Positions 23,177-35,100 of a DNA stretch of 64,000 bases are shown here, in pieces (position 1 is the first letter of the stretch; every line of letters starts with the position of its first letter). Under the pieces are notes generated by a model that ran no database searches, was not told where the DNA came from, and was given only the letters and a program-made list of their open reading frames with translations. The position numbers and the translations under genes are program-made. Source of the stretch: Rhabditoides inermis (Eukaryota > Nematoda > Chromadorea > Rhabditida > Rhabditidae); NCBI GenBank assembly GCA_963966185.1, contig CAWZYM010000174.1, positions 552,001 to 616,000 on the forward strand, written 5' to 3'.

Positions 23177-23973
23177 TAGCGGGCCGGAGGCTCGCTTCGC
23201 TCGCCTCCGGCCCGCTAGTGGCGGCGGCTTCGCCGCCGCATTGCGCGCCAAGGCTCGCGCGCCTTCGGCGCGCTCGCCTTTCTGCGATAGTAAGTAAAAA
23301 AAGATTTCTAACAGGATTCTACTTGAAAATGGAACGTTTGAGCTTTGTTTACTTTTTGTTTACTTCACTTATAAACAATAGTTATGAGCTCGCCTCCGGC
23401 CCGCTAGTGGCGGCGGCTTCGCCGCCGCATTGCGCGCCAAGGCTCGCGCGCCTTCGGCGCGCTCGCCTTTCTGCGATAGTAAGTAAAAAAAGATTTCTAA
23501 CAGGATTCTACTTGAAAATGGAACGTTTGAGCTTTGTTTACTTTTTGTTTACTTCACTTATAAACAATAGTTATGAACTCAGTACTTGGTCTAGTACACG
23601 TTAGATACCTTTGAAATGAGATTTGCAATTGTTTACGTTTTTGTTTACTTGTTTACTGTTGTTGTTTACCAAAAATTTTGAACTCGTGTACTTGTTGCTT
23701 GTACCAAGTATCAACTCTCCAAGTCCAAAACTGACAGAGTTCATATAGAAGTGTTACAAATTTCAGATTCCAAGTCCAGGGTTCTTAGTGAACCCATATA
23801 AGGAATTATGCAAATGAGGTGTCAGGTAAACGCGAGCGTCACAGGCCCATACCAAGTCTAACCCTTTAAGGGCAAGTGTCTAAGTCCACGCCATAGAGCT
23901 GGAGACCTCTGGACAAACAAACAAACAAACAGACACACGCCATAGCAAATTTAAGGGAGCCGGCCGGGGCAGA
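23177..23973 (-). mobile_element. Helitron-like element 10 (family 3) with duplicated terminus
   Basis: About 800 bp. The first part is a 189-bp unit present twice in tandem, each with a complete set of inner hairpins and a CCGGCCCGCTAG end. The rest has TTGTTTAC motifs (23620-23670), AACCCATATAAGGAATTATG then CAAATGAG (23783-23810), and an ACAAACAAACAAACAG tract. On the minus strand it begins TCTGCCCCGGCCGG. Confidence 0.66.
23199..23576. repeat. 189-bp tandem duplication of a Helitron 3' end
   Basis: Unit 1 spans 23199-23387 and unit 2 spans 23388-23576. I found no difference between them. Each includes CGCCTCCGGCCCGCTAG, GGCGGCGGCTTCGCCGCC, GCGCGCCTTCGGCGCGC and about 110 bp downstream to AACAATAGTTATGA. 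The unit length is divisible by three, so a chance frame runs through both; I do not regard that as coding. Confidence 0.93.
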
Positions 23974-26112
23974 TAGCGGGCCGGAGGCTCGCTTCGCTCG
24001 CCTCCGGCCCGCTAGTGGCGGCGGCTTCGCCGCCGCACTGCGCTCCGAGGCTCGCGCGCCTTCGGCGCGCTCGCCTCTCCGCGTTAACTCATCAAAACTT
24101 CAAATCTGAATTCTCCTATGGGTCTAGTACACATGAGACATCAAAATCTCTAGTTTTGGAGTTTTTTTTCAACTTTGTTTACTTGTTTACTTGTCATGTA
24201 AACATCAGATACAAACTCTTCATTGAGTCTAGTACACTTTAGATATCAAAATCTACAGTTTCGGACTTGTTTACAGTTTTGTTTACTTGTTTACATGACC
24301 TGTAAACACTATACCTTAACTCTCCTGAAGGTTTAGTATCGATTAGATATCAAAATCAGGAGATTTGGAGTTGTTTACATTTTTGTTTACTTGTTGACCT
24401 GAGTTGTTTACCTAAAAAATTGTAATTATTTACTTGTTACCTGTACCAAGTATGAACCTTCTACCTCAGAAAAATAACAAAGTTATAAATTTTATAACAT
24501 TTCTGAGTATTAAAAAAGCGGAAATTGAAAAATTAATTAAAATTCAAACAATAAATACAAATCTGAAATATTTCATGAATAAAGGTTTTACGGTAGTGAT
24601 AATTAAATAGAAAAATCCAGGTGTCAACTCTCATCTAGACAAAAGTTACAGGGTCGTAAAGTGAAATTTGAAGTTTATGCTAATTTATCTCAGGTGACAT
24701 GTGAGAGGCGACAGGTGAGATGGTACCTGGCAGGTACTCAGACCCTAAGGTGTCATTGGTGCAAGGGATGAGATAATTAATCATTTTTCTATAAAGTTGA
24801 AACATAGTTGTACTGTATTTTACGTTTTGCATCTTACCTGATTGATCCTGTCAGCGGTCAATATGCTCAACTGCAAAAATGAGCCACATTTGGTTGAAAA
24901 TCAGAGTTTTTTGAAAAAGTGAAATCCTTCCACAGTGAAGCGAAAAATCTGAATCTTTGTCAGTAAATATTAGTTTTTGAGTTATGAATTACTGTGCAAA
25001 ATCCAGGTCTCAACTCTTAGATAGTAAGAGATTGCAGTTGATCTAATGAATGATGAAATATGATTTTTATTTTCAGTAATAGGGTTGAGCATACGTGTTT
25101 GTGTTGATTGTGTCATAGAGAGTGATTTATCATAAAAATTTGAAAAAATAATATTGAAAATGAAAGAAGTTATGATCAAAAATGTAAAATTTCTACGAAA
25201 ATTTGAATATTTATATTTTGAAAACGGAATTAAATTAAAATTAAATTTATTACACCACAAGGATGCGTCACACATGAAATGCCTGTGAACAATGACAATG
25301 GAGGGACAGCAGTAGAGTACTAGATGGTATGGCTCTAGAATGAGTATTTCACTTGAAATTTGAATGGTGTGAACGGCCAAGTGTCTTCTATCATCAGCTG
25401 AAGTTTGAAATTTTAGTTTTTAAAAGTAACAAAGATATTCAAGGTTTTTGCGTTTTGCATCTTACGTGATTGATCCTGTCAGAAAATTAAAAATGCTGTA
25501 AAACTTTTTTGAACTGGTTTTTTGAAGCGAAACTTAAAAACTGTGAATAACATGCATGTTTCATGTTACTGTGCAAGTTTCATGAAAAAATATGAGGTTT
25601 GAAGGTAGGTTTACATAGAAGTGAACCGAGTTGTTAGTGAACCCATTTAAGGAAATTAGATAGGAACCTATGCTAATGTGTGTCTGTTAAGAATGATTAG
25701 TTGATATTAAATTTGTAGTTTGAGTGTGAAAAGTTTCTTCAGTATTGAGTTATGTCCTTCTGAAATTTTGAAAATTCTATATAAACCCATATAAGGAGTT
25801 ATCGGAATGAGTCCTAGTGACTTGTGCCTAGTCACTATATTGTGCTAAGTCTAAGTTTGGAGTTTCGGAACTTCATATAGAAACGTGGACTGAGCATTTG
25901 GATAAATAGTTTTTTCAGGCTATGTCAAGTTGTTAGTAAAGTCATACGGTAAGTAGAGGTGTGTGTGTGAAAATGAAACGATTGCATGCTGTCACAGGAA
26001 GACTGTTAAGTTTAGAGTATGAGCCGTGAATGTGCAGTGTGACTTGAGTTATGTGCCCGGACAGACAAACACACAAGGACCATAGCAAATTTTATATAGG
26101 CCGGCCAGGCGA
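23974..26112 (-). mobile_element. Helitron-like element 11 (family 3), long
   Basis: About 2.1 kb. The hairpins and TTGTTTAC repeats (24150-24420) match other family-3 copies, but 24450-26000 is mostly unlike anything else in the window. It is AT-rich and holds TTTTGCATCTTACNTGATTGA followed by TCCTGTCAG twice (24827 and 25450), so it has its own diverged duplication. CArG-like blocks occur at 25643 and 25787. It may be captured host DNA. No convincing gene is seen. The minus-strand start is TCGCCTGGCCGGCC. Confidence 0.62.
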
Positions 26113-26808
26113 CTAGCCCGAGCGGCGCTGGCGCGCCGCTCGGGCTAGGGCCGCCTTCGGCGGCCTCAACACTCACACATCAAAACTGAAATCATAATTC
26201 AAATCTAATTTCAGAACGAAAATATGTCCACAAACTTCTAATCTAAGTAAGAAATACATTACAAGACAGAATACCAAAATTGAAGACAATTGAACGTTGT
26301 TTACAAACTTGTTTACTTGTTTACACTTTATGTGAACAACATTTTTGAAGTCGCATCTTAGTATACTACACGATACACATCTTCAAAACACGTTTTCATG
26401 TTGTTTACACATTTGTTTACTTGTTTACAACATCTGTAAACAACATTTTTGAACTCATCAATAATGTTACTAAACATTTGACATCTTCAAAACACATTTT
26501 CAGGTTGTTTACCAAGTTGTTTACTTGTTTACATCATCTGTAAACAACATTTTTGAACTCGCCTCCAAGTCTACATCATCTTAGATACCTTCAGAACAAA
26601 CTTTTAATTTGTTTACAAAGTTGTTTACTTGTTGACAAACATGTAAACAACAACATCGCTGACTTGCCTCCAGGTCACATACCAAGTTTGAATTCTTTAG
26701 CATCAAAACTGACCGAGATACAACACTACCATATTTGGAAATATGCAAATGAAGTCAAAAATCAAAATTTAAATCACCGACCCTACAGTGAAGTAAACAA
26801 ATAAACTT
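26113..26808 (-). mobile_element. Helitron-like element 12 (family 2), 5' truncated
   Basis: Normal family-2 double hairpin and body, but the sequence departs from its relatives just after CACCGACCCTACAG (26776). It lacks the CArG-like block, the CCATAG motif and the TC start. It ends at AAATAAACTTG, where element 13 also lacks its outer hairpin. One deletion across the border explains both losses. Confidence 0.66.
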
Positions 26809-28044
26809 GCTAGTGGCGGCGCTTCGCGCCGCGTTTGCTCCAAGGCTCGCGCGCCTTCGGCGCGCTCGTCTTTCCGCTTTTTAATCTCTAAATATATACT
26901 CATAACATAACTTTAAACAACAACTTTGAACTCAGTACTCGGTCTAGTACACGTTAGAAACCTAATAAATGAGATTTGTACTTGTTTACTTTTTTGTTTA
27001 CTTGTTTACATCAGAAACAAACAACAAAATAAAACTCTGTACTTTGTGTACTTCATGTTAAAGACTTTAAAAACACATTTCTGAGTTGTTTACAAACTTG
27101 TTTACTTGTTTACTTCACTTGTAAACAACAAATATGAACTCAGCACTTGGTCTAGTACACGTAAGACACCTTTAAGATTATATTTGTACTTGTTTACTTT
27201 TTTGTTTACTTGTTTACATGCCAAATAAACAACAAAATCGAACTGAATACTTTGTGTACTACATGTTAGAGACTTTGAAAACCCATTTCTGAGTTGTTCA
27301 CAAAGTTGTTTACTTGTTTACTTCACATGTAAACAATAAACATGAACTCAGTACTCGGTCTAGTACACGTTAAATACTTTTTAAATGAGATTTGGAGTTG
27401 TTTACTTATTTGTTTACTTGTTTACTGTTGTTGTTTACCAAAAACTTTGAACCTGTGTACTTGTTATTTGTACCAAGTATGAAGTGTCTAGGTGGAAAAC
27501 CGACTGATAAACGATTTTTACAATTTGAAAACTATTTTAGAGACAACATTTACCGTATTTGGGAATATGCAAATGAGTTGATATCATGAAATCTGAATAT
27601 CGACACTTATCTTGTCATAACCCTGAAAGGGTATCTTCATATCTCAAAAATAGGATGAAGTTTACATAGAAGTTCTGAAAACTGGAACTTTGAACATGTG
27701 TTTATTGTTTACTTGTTTGTTTACTTGTTTACTTGTTTTGTTTACCTAGATTATAAGTCTTGTGTACTTGTTATATGTACCAAGTAGTGACAGTGTACCT
27801 GGGAAATGAAGCGAGTTATAACAAAAATTTGGTCGAAAAGTGTCATTTTCAGTCTATGTCCAGGTGTCAGGTTGCTAGTGAACCCCTATAAGGAGATATG
27901 CAAATGAGACGAAAAAATTTATGTGCCGTCTCATTGAATAATCTAACTTAAGTCTGAAAGGTCAGCTCGAGTGCTCTACCCAGAAACTCTGTACGTGAGC
28001 GGACAACAAACTCCATAGGAAATTTTAGGGGGGGAGAGTGGCGA
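26809..28044 (-). mobile_element. Helitron-like element 13 (family 3), at the host junction
   Basis: The outer hairpin is missing and the sequence starts GCTAGTGGCGGCG. Two TTGTTTAC units of about 200 bp are followed by extra repeats at 27660-27760. CTATAAGGAGATATGCAAAT lies at 27886. This copy gives a true host junction: on the minus strand unique sequence ends in CCCA, then the element starts TCGCCACTCTCCCCCC, which fits insertion between A and T. Confidence 0.7.
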
Positions 28045-28243
28045 TGGGAAATCACGACAAACTATTAATCAGCTGCCAAATCTTGTTTTGCCCGCATTTT
28101 GTTTCTTTCACACAGGATCCTACGAACGGTCCCAAACTTCCATCATTCGAATCTATTGTGGAGAAATATTGATATCGTCTCCCCTTCGCTAAAAAGTGTT
28201 TATATAACCGAGGAGTCGATGTTGACTAATGACTATGTTATTT

Positions 28244-29157
28244 TCAATCATCATCTTTCCGCATTCCGAATGCTAGTAGCGGTCCACATCTTTCAATCAG
28301 CCGTTGTTTTACGACAGTGCCAACTTCTCGTATCATAAAAAAAAGGTTCGAGACTAAAAGAGTATAATCTACAATACGCGAGTTCCCGAAACTTCACTCA
28401 CTATGTTTTTCATTTTCCGTGTAGCTAGCACGATCAATCAGGCTCAAAAGGTGATTTGATTCATCAGTGAAACAGAAGTGTTTGACAGCAATCGGATCGT
28501 AGATGCGCCTCATTCCGACTAAGTAGTCTCTCTGAATGGTAATCGATTGTAGAGCAACTGGCAGCGGTTCCCACATATCTGATCGGTTTTGTGGTGGGGA
28601 CGACTTTCTTCAACGTTGTCTTTGTGGTAGGAATCGTTTACTTTGACGGTCTCGTTGTTTGCTTTGGAATCGGAGTTTTGATTGTAGGTTTCATAGTTTT
28701 TAGGGTAGAAGGCGTAGTTGGCTTTGTTGTCTGAATCATGGTCGTTGATGTGTTTGCAACGGTTGGTGGCATTTTTGAAGTCGCAGCTGTAATCGATCTC
28801 GGTGCTGAAAGTTGAGTAATCTTGGTGTGGATTTGGCCGGTAACCGATGGTGCAGCTGTCTTTCTTTTCGTAAACTTGCGCTATTCCTTGTGAATTTCCA
28901 CCGTATGACATTGATTGACTGCACAACAGAAATGTGTTGATTGTTTCATGACTGAAACCATTGTTTTGGCATTGGTCTGAACACCTGACACACCTGAATA
29001 AGTCGAAGCACTCGGTCGTATTTGCTTCGAAGCGTGTCCAAATCAAGAGAAATTTCTTTGCATCATTACAGTACTTCTCTGCCAACAGCGGCAATGAAGC
29101 CGGATAGTAAACCGATGTGAGCTGACAGAAATACACAAAGTTCCAGTAAGCAACCAT
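28244..29157 (-). CDS. Uncharacterised protein B, paralogue of the gene at 30802-31838
   Basis: Four-exon model of 237 residues: 29157-28994, 28951-28642, 28531-28402 and 28353-28244. Introns are 42, 110 and 48 bp, bounded by GTGTGT/TTTCAG, GTAAAC/ATTCAG and GTGAGT/TTTTAG. The N-terminus has WNFVYFC at residues 5-11, possibly a weak signal peptide, and FEANTTEC at 43-50 with an N-glycosylation sequon. The second exon is rich in Asn, Asp and Lys. HFCFTD occurs in exon 3. These features, the phase-2 first intron after the EANTT segment and the phase-1 donor CATA/GTGAGT match the neighbouring gene. I do not recognise the family. Exon 4 is the least certain. The start was chosen by alignment with the paralogue. 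Confidence 0.6.
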
Positions 29158-30801
29158 TGCACTAAGCAGAAAAATTCCTCTGCCGGAGTTGAAATTTTGA
29201 AAAAATCTGTATCCATGCTACCCGAACTACGTAATTTTGCGGCCTCACGTAATCTCTCAAAACTTGGAAGATACATTTGTAGTTATGGAAATGCGTTACG
29301 ATTTCAGAAACTGATTCGAGATGTTTCTCTAAAGGCATCTCGAAAATATGAAAGAAGTATGTAAGAGATGACGATTCGAAACTATGCGAAAATATGGTTT
29401 TCTTTCTAATTTTTTTCATCTTACCATAAAAATGTGTCACACGCGCGCATATCCACTGCGCTACCGTGCTCGGTTTTGTGTTAAAAAAGGACTCCGGGGG
29501 AATCAGAATGCCCGTCACTAACTTCGATACTCGATTCTAACGATAAATGCTCTGAAAAGGCAAAAGTTTCTGAACGGGTGTGATTTATTTGTTACGATTC
29601 CGTTGTCCGAATGGCCTAACTGGACGGAAGCGGTTGCTCACATTCATACAGAATGTTGTCAAAACTTGAATAGTGTTCAAAAACAACAATTGAAAAAGTT
29701 CTTTACACCTCGGCGATCTATAACACTCGGAGTTTTTTTACGTTGTTACGTTGTTACGTTATTATATGTTTGTCCGATATTGATCATCACAGTTATTACT
29801 GGTCAACCTCGAAAAAAGTAAACGGTAAAGAGGGTTTTGTCTAATAGAAATGGAACAGAAGGAGACCAAACTTTAAATAGTGTCATGTGGAATTTAACTA
29901 AAGATAGGTTGGTCACGTTTGTCGTTGTGTTTGCGTCGTCTGCACGCTTTTTTGTATCCAAGCATTCCAAAAGTCTGTTTTAATTAACATTCAGAGTCAT
30001 TCCCTCTCTTCGAAGAAGTTGATAGATAAGGTTATTTATATAAGAAAAATAATTTATGGAATCGAATTACATACACATAAAATCAAAATCAATAATGCTA
30101 TTTATAACGGATAATAAACAGAGTGTTCAGGTGGGTTCTTTAGTGGGGTCTATTAGTTGTCAAGAAGAAATATTAAAATAATCAAGTGTGTAAGAATATC
30201 AATCATACATTGCACTACTACATTTCAGTATAGTTCTGTAATACCTAGTCGTTAAATATTTTATACCTAATCGCTGGCCAATATGTGTATTTTCTTTGAA
30301 GTTTGTAATGAAAAAAGCACACCACTCTGAATGTCATGATTCATGCATCAACTACGGCTGCCACGTCATGAAGTCAAATATACAATTACTTGTCATAAGC
30401 ACACCATAGGCTAAACATGAACGGAAAATGAAGAAAAGGATCTGCGAAGTTTTGATGTCGTAGAATAACCGATTCGGCACGTTTTTTTTTTCGAAAACTG
30501 TTGGTTCTCGTAGTGAACAGGTAAATACTATATTCAACTAGTGGTTTATTGTTGTTGTTATGCTAAACACTAAATTCGCAATAGTTATATGCTAAACTCG
30601 CAAAGTGATGGTCAGAGACGCGGAGAGAGTACAATAAAAGAGAGAAGCAGGTCAGCGTCGCGTGCCCACCATCCGCGTGCGGCGGCTGCTATGCGCGAGG
30701 GCACACTCGCAGATTTACATTCACACTATATAATAAAACATAACGGAGTATTATTATATTCCTTGCGGGAATCCCATTCTAGTTTCTCGATTGTGAGGAA
30801 C
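29158..30801. other. Intergenic region, no supported gene
   Basis: AT-rich single-copy sequence between the two paralogous genes. I see no convincing exon chain on either strand. A GC-richer patch at 30605-30710 contains GAGACGCGGAGAGAG and GCGTGCGGCGGCTGC, in the style of worm promoter or initiator sequence, but no gene start fits it. Short frames, such as one at 29603-29821 with a hydrophobic segment, have no homologue here and no splice support. Confidence 0.5.
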
Positions 30802-31838
30802 TCATCTGTGCCTTAAAGAATACTGTTTGCACAGAAAAAATGGAATGAGTTTTCTTGGCTCACTTGTCCACATGCGATAAATGGGTGTTTCTGCGCCTGT
30901 GTCACAAGTTTTTTGAATAAGGCAGTATCCAAGATTTTTTGCGTTATCGTTATCGACATGGTTTTCGGTGAAAATTTCGGTGGCCGAAAACCGTTGAACT
31001 CCGTCTGTAATTGAAGACGAGTTTCGGAAGACAGAACGCTGACTCACTATGATCAACCTTGAACCGCAGTACCCTCAGACGGCAATTCTTGCTCAGCAGC
31101 TGCTTGATTAGCGTGGGATTCTTCTCAATCACACGAATTCCAGCATCTAGAAAAGAAGTGGTGACCAATAATTTCGAAGGGTTGTTTTCACCCATGGTCT
31201 CATTTGCGTATCCCAATGTGCCGTTCATCAGATCCGACACCTGCGCTCTGTCGGTGAAACACAAATGCCTATTTTGGCGCTGACTGTAAAATCGATGCAC
31301 CAACACTTGAAAATTCTTCTAAATGAGATGTAAGGACGTGTACATGAAAAATGAAACGTACAACATTGATCGGTGTGGTAGTGGTGGTTGTTACAGTAGT
31401 AGTCGTTGTTACAGTAGTAGTCGTTGTCACATCGGATTTAGTTGTTGGCTGGCTTACGGTAGTTAATGTGTCGATAGTAGCCTCGTCTGATGTAGTCATT
31501 TCAGTTGGTGTTGTTTCCGTTAGCAACAATGTCGTTTCTCCCGCGCATCCTCCACTTCTCTCGTACACCAACACATAGTCCTTCACGTCGATGTGAACGC
31601 ATTTCAAAGAGACAGTGTTTTTATCGAATCTGAAAAACAAAATGGTCAATTATTGTGAATCCGGCCACCTGGATAGTTCGTAGCACACCGTTGTGTTCGC
31701 TTCCATGTCCACCCAAACGAGTAGGTATTCCTTCGCCAGATTGCAGCTATCCAACCGTGTAGCTCCTGCCAGCAAATTATCGGGACCTTGCCCAATTGAA
31801 AGAGAGCAAAAGTAGACAAAATTCCAGACGAACGCCAT
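30802..31838 (-). CDS. Uncharacterised Thr-rich protein A (probably secreted or surface)
   Basis: Four-exon model of 290 residues: 31838-31669, 31629-31362, 31279-31048 and 31004-30802 (stop TGA). Introns of 39, 82 and 43 bp have GTGGCC/TTTCAG, GTACGT/AGTCAG and GTGAGT/TTACAG borders, and the frame stays open across all of them. Residues 5-10 are WNFVYF, a possible signal segment. DMEANTTVCYEL lies at 45-56. Residues 89-142 are mucin-like, dominated by Thr and likely O-glycosylated. Exon 3 has HLCFTD. Scattered Cys residues suggest disulphides. It shares sequence and two intron positions with the gene at 28244-29157, so the pair arose by duplication. Function unknown. It is divergently arranged with the plus-strand gene, whose start is 334 bp away. 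Confidence 0.68.
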
Positions 31839-32172
31839 TTTGTGAACGCACCACCCGACACTGACTCCGTTCCACTTCCGGGAACCCCGTTGCCTATCTG
31901 TTACCAAGAACTGCCCCGCATTAGTCAATTAGGTAACGGCTCGCATCCATCGAGCCTCCGAGAAGGCAGAATGTGAATTGTCATGGTGGCCACTGATGCG
32001 TGATATACGTTTTCGTGAAAACGCGTTAAAGGCGGTGGTGTTTATGAAAACTGATATAATAACTCATCATTGCCAATAGTGGAACGTTTCCCAGACACAC
32101 ACGTGTCTGATTGAGAATGGGCGCCTAAAATGCGGCCGGGGGCGGCGATTCAAATCAGTCTGGCTCACCAGC
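31839..32172. promoter_or_regulatory. Divergent intergenic region
   Basis: 334 bp between the starts of gene A (minus) and the secreted-protein gene (plus), so it should hold both promoters. It contains an inverted repeat CAGACAC/GTGTCTG around a 4-bp spacer at about 32093-32110. No clear TATA box was found. ATCAG at 32155-32159, shortly before the plus-strand ATG, could be a trans-splice acceptor, but this is weak. Confidence 0.45.
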
Positions 32173-35100
32173 ATGAAGCTCCTCTCGGCAGTCTGCCTGC
32201 TGTCATGCGCCGCAGCTGTCCTCGCGAATGCCAACCTCGACAACCTAGAGACCTACTTCTATGTGAGCCAACCACAGTACTGTCCGCTTCAAACTCTCCA
32301 TTCAGGGCTTGGTCAACGCCAACGACCAGGCGACGTACAAGACGTACATCGTCCCGGCGATGCAGCGCTTCCTCTTCACTCTGCAGTTCTATGGCAGCGC
32401 TTCGGACCCGAAGCTGCTCAGCCTGGTGCAGTCGATCCGACTGGTGGAGCAGAACTTCACCGCCATATTCGGCTCGCCGCGGCGGCCGGAGCTCACCACT
32501 GGCGGCATGGTGTTCTCCGCGCTGAAGAAGTCGTACACTGCCGCGCAGCTTGATAAGATAGTCGCCGACAATGACTACTTTTTCGGCCGGGGAATGTGTG
32601 AGACTCTCTTTTCAACTTTCTTTTCGTAGCCCTTTCATTGTTAGATTTTCTTCTGTTTTGTCCATAACACGTACAGGAGTTGTAAAGACCGGTACATCAG
32701 GAGTTCCGTTGAGCCTGTATTCCTGGATAACGGCAAACGGTCGGCTCTTTGCCTCGAGGGGCTTAAAGGGCGCGAGTTTACTCTAAAAAGAGAGGGTAGA
32801 CATTGTGTTAGCCTTCGATCGTTGCAGACGAGGCGTACCAGAAGAACTACTTCGTTTGTCAGCCTACGAGCGTGGGCCTAAAAATTAGCGCTGCCAGTCT
32901 CAGCGATATGACCAGAGGTATGGATGTCGTGCTATTCATCCAAAGTGACAAAAGAGAGAGGGAGAAAGAAGGCGGAGAGGGGACTCGAGTCACAGTATCG
33001 ATCTCCATTGCAGGATACATCAACGGTAACTTCACGCAGGTCTTCAATACTCTTCCGAACACGGAGGTCAAGGTGGGTTGTACCAAAACCCGCCTAAAAA
33101 ATCATGTGTTTCAGACGCTGTTCAGTTTCCTCTTCGACAACATCCGCGGACCGAATCTCATCTACAAGCACGGATTCAGCTACCTGGATGTATGTAGACT
33201 CATTTTTCCGGCTTTGTGGGTGTCTATATATATTTATTGTCGTGTTACATAAACAAAGACATTGCAAAACGGGAAAGAAAATAGAATACGACATTGGTAT
33301 GTGTGAAAGGGAGGAGACATAACATGAACGATAGATAACATGATATAATACAAAAGGAAAGGAAAAACATGGATGTGCTCAAAAACGACGGATTTTAGAC
33401 AGTGTCATTAATTCTAGGGAAGATAGGTGTTGTTTAAAAGAGGTGTGGTCACGGATATGTACAACGTCAGAAGGTAAGGCATTCCAGGTACTAAAAGCTC
33501 TACTAATAAATGTGCTTATTTGGCCATTGTTATCGAATGAAGGCACAATTCTAAATTCGTTTGAGTTTCTGGATCTTGTTGGAATAATAGTGAAAAGCCC
33601 TTGATAATCCAAAATTGTTTTAGAGTGAATGAACTTATGTATATAAGTGATGTCATTCAAAAAACGGCGATATTCGAGTGTTTCAAGATTGAGTAGCTCT
33701 AGGCGTTGAGGATAGGAAAGGGTGCGACCGATACGCTGACACACGCGACGAGTGAAATAACGCTGTACATTTTCAATGAGGTTTACAGAAAATACATCCT
33801 GCGGATTCCATAGTTCAGTGCAGTATTCCAATTTGCACCTAAAATAAGTTTTGTAGGCAGTTACCAAGATGTTAAGATCCCTGGTTTTATAGGTTCTGAA
33901 AAAATCATTTATGGCGAAAAGAGTTTGTTGAATAATGTGGGTGTAGTGATCTCTGAATAAGAGTGATCCGCTCATGAGAACACCCAAATCTTTAGCGATT
34001 TCAACAGGGACTAAGGCACACCCTTGTACAAAGTAAGTGTGCTTAGGGTTTTTCTTACCTATGTGTAGAATTTGAGTTTTCTCCGTGGAAATTTGTAGCC
34101 CCCAAGAGGATGCCCAATCAATAACGATATTTATAGCTAGTTGGAATATTGACGCAGCAGTTGTATCACAAGGGTCAAACGGGTAGTACACTTTCAAGTC
34201 ATCTGCATAGAGCGCGCATTTAACATTATCAGGTAAATTATCAGAGATGTTGTCAATGAATACGTTAAAAAGTAGTGGGCCTAAACAGGAACCCTGAGGA
34301 ACTCCACAGTTAACAGTACTTGGTTTTGATTGCTTGCCACCAACCATAACGGACTGTTTTCTGTTCTTGAGAAACTCTTTAATCCAACCAAGAGTATTTC
34401 CGCGGATGCCCATGGAATCTAATTTTTTAAACAGAAGTGAATGGTTTATGGTGTCGAAAGCTTTCTTGAAATCAAAGTATATGCAGTCAACGACTAAACC
34501 TGCCGAAACATATTTACACCAATGGCTATGGCATTCAACGAGTTGGGCATTTGTAGATCTATTTTTGCGAAAACCAAATTGTTTAGGGGAAAGAACGTTA
34601 TTTTTCTCAAAGAAATCTGTTATTTGTTTCACGCACAGGCGTTCAAAAACTTTGGAAATGCTGCAAGTTAGAGATATAGGCCTGTAATTCGAGACGAGTT
34701 CACGAGGACCCTTTTTGTATAGAGGCTTAATCCATGCTTCTTTCCAGATCTGCGGAATAGAACAAACTGACATAGACATGGAAAATAAAATGGTCAGCGG
34801 AACCGTTATGGATTTCGAAGTGTTTTTAAGAAAGACATTATTAATTCCATCTGGAGAAGTGTTGAATTTAGATTTTAGTTTACTGATAAAATGATGAACA
34901 GTTAAAAGAGAAATATCAATAACATCCAGAGATTCTTTCAAATATTGCAGTTGAGACCCAGGAGGGGAACCCAAATTAGCATAAACTGAATCAAAATATG
35001 CAGCAAAAAGTTCACATTTAAATTCTGATTCGTGTACAAAAACTCCATTGTTGCAGAGAGAGCTTATACCATCTGCTGGATTCATTTTTTGGCGAACGTC

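Noticed and set aside
23218..23604. 128-codon frame with two identical halves
   Set aside because: It reads through two tandem Helitron termini. The unit happens to be a multiple of three.
24982..25380. 132-codon minus-strand frame inside element 11
   Set aside because: AT-rich, low-complexity, no domain, and inside a non-autonomous element.
29603..29821. Plus-strand 72-codon frame with a hydrophobic segment
   Set aside because: No homologue, splice partner or promoter was seen, and the composition is that of intergenic AT-rich DNA.
31351..31578. Plus-strand Val-rich frame
   Set aside because: Antisense shadow of the Thr-rich exon of gene A.
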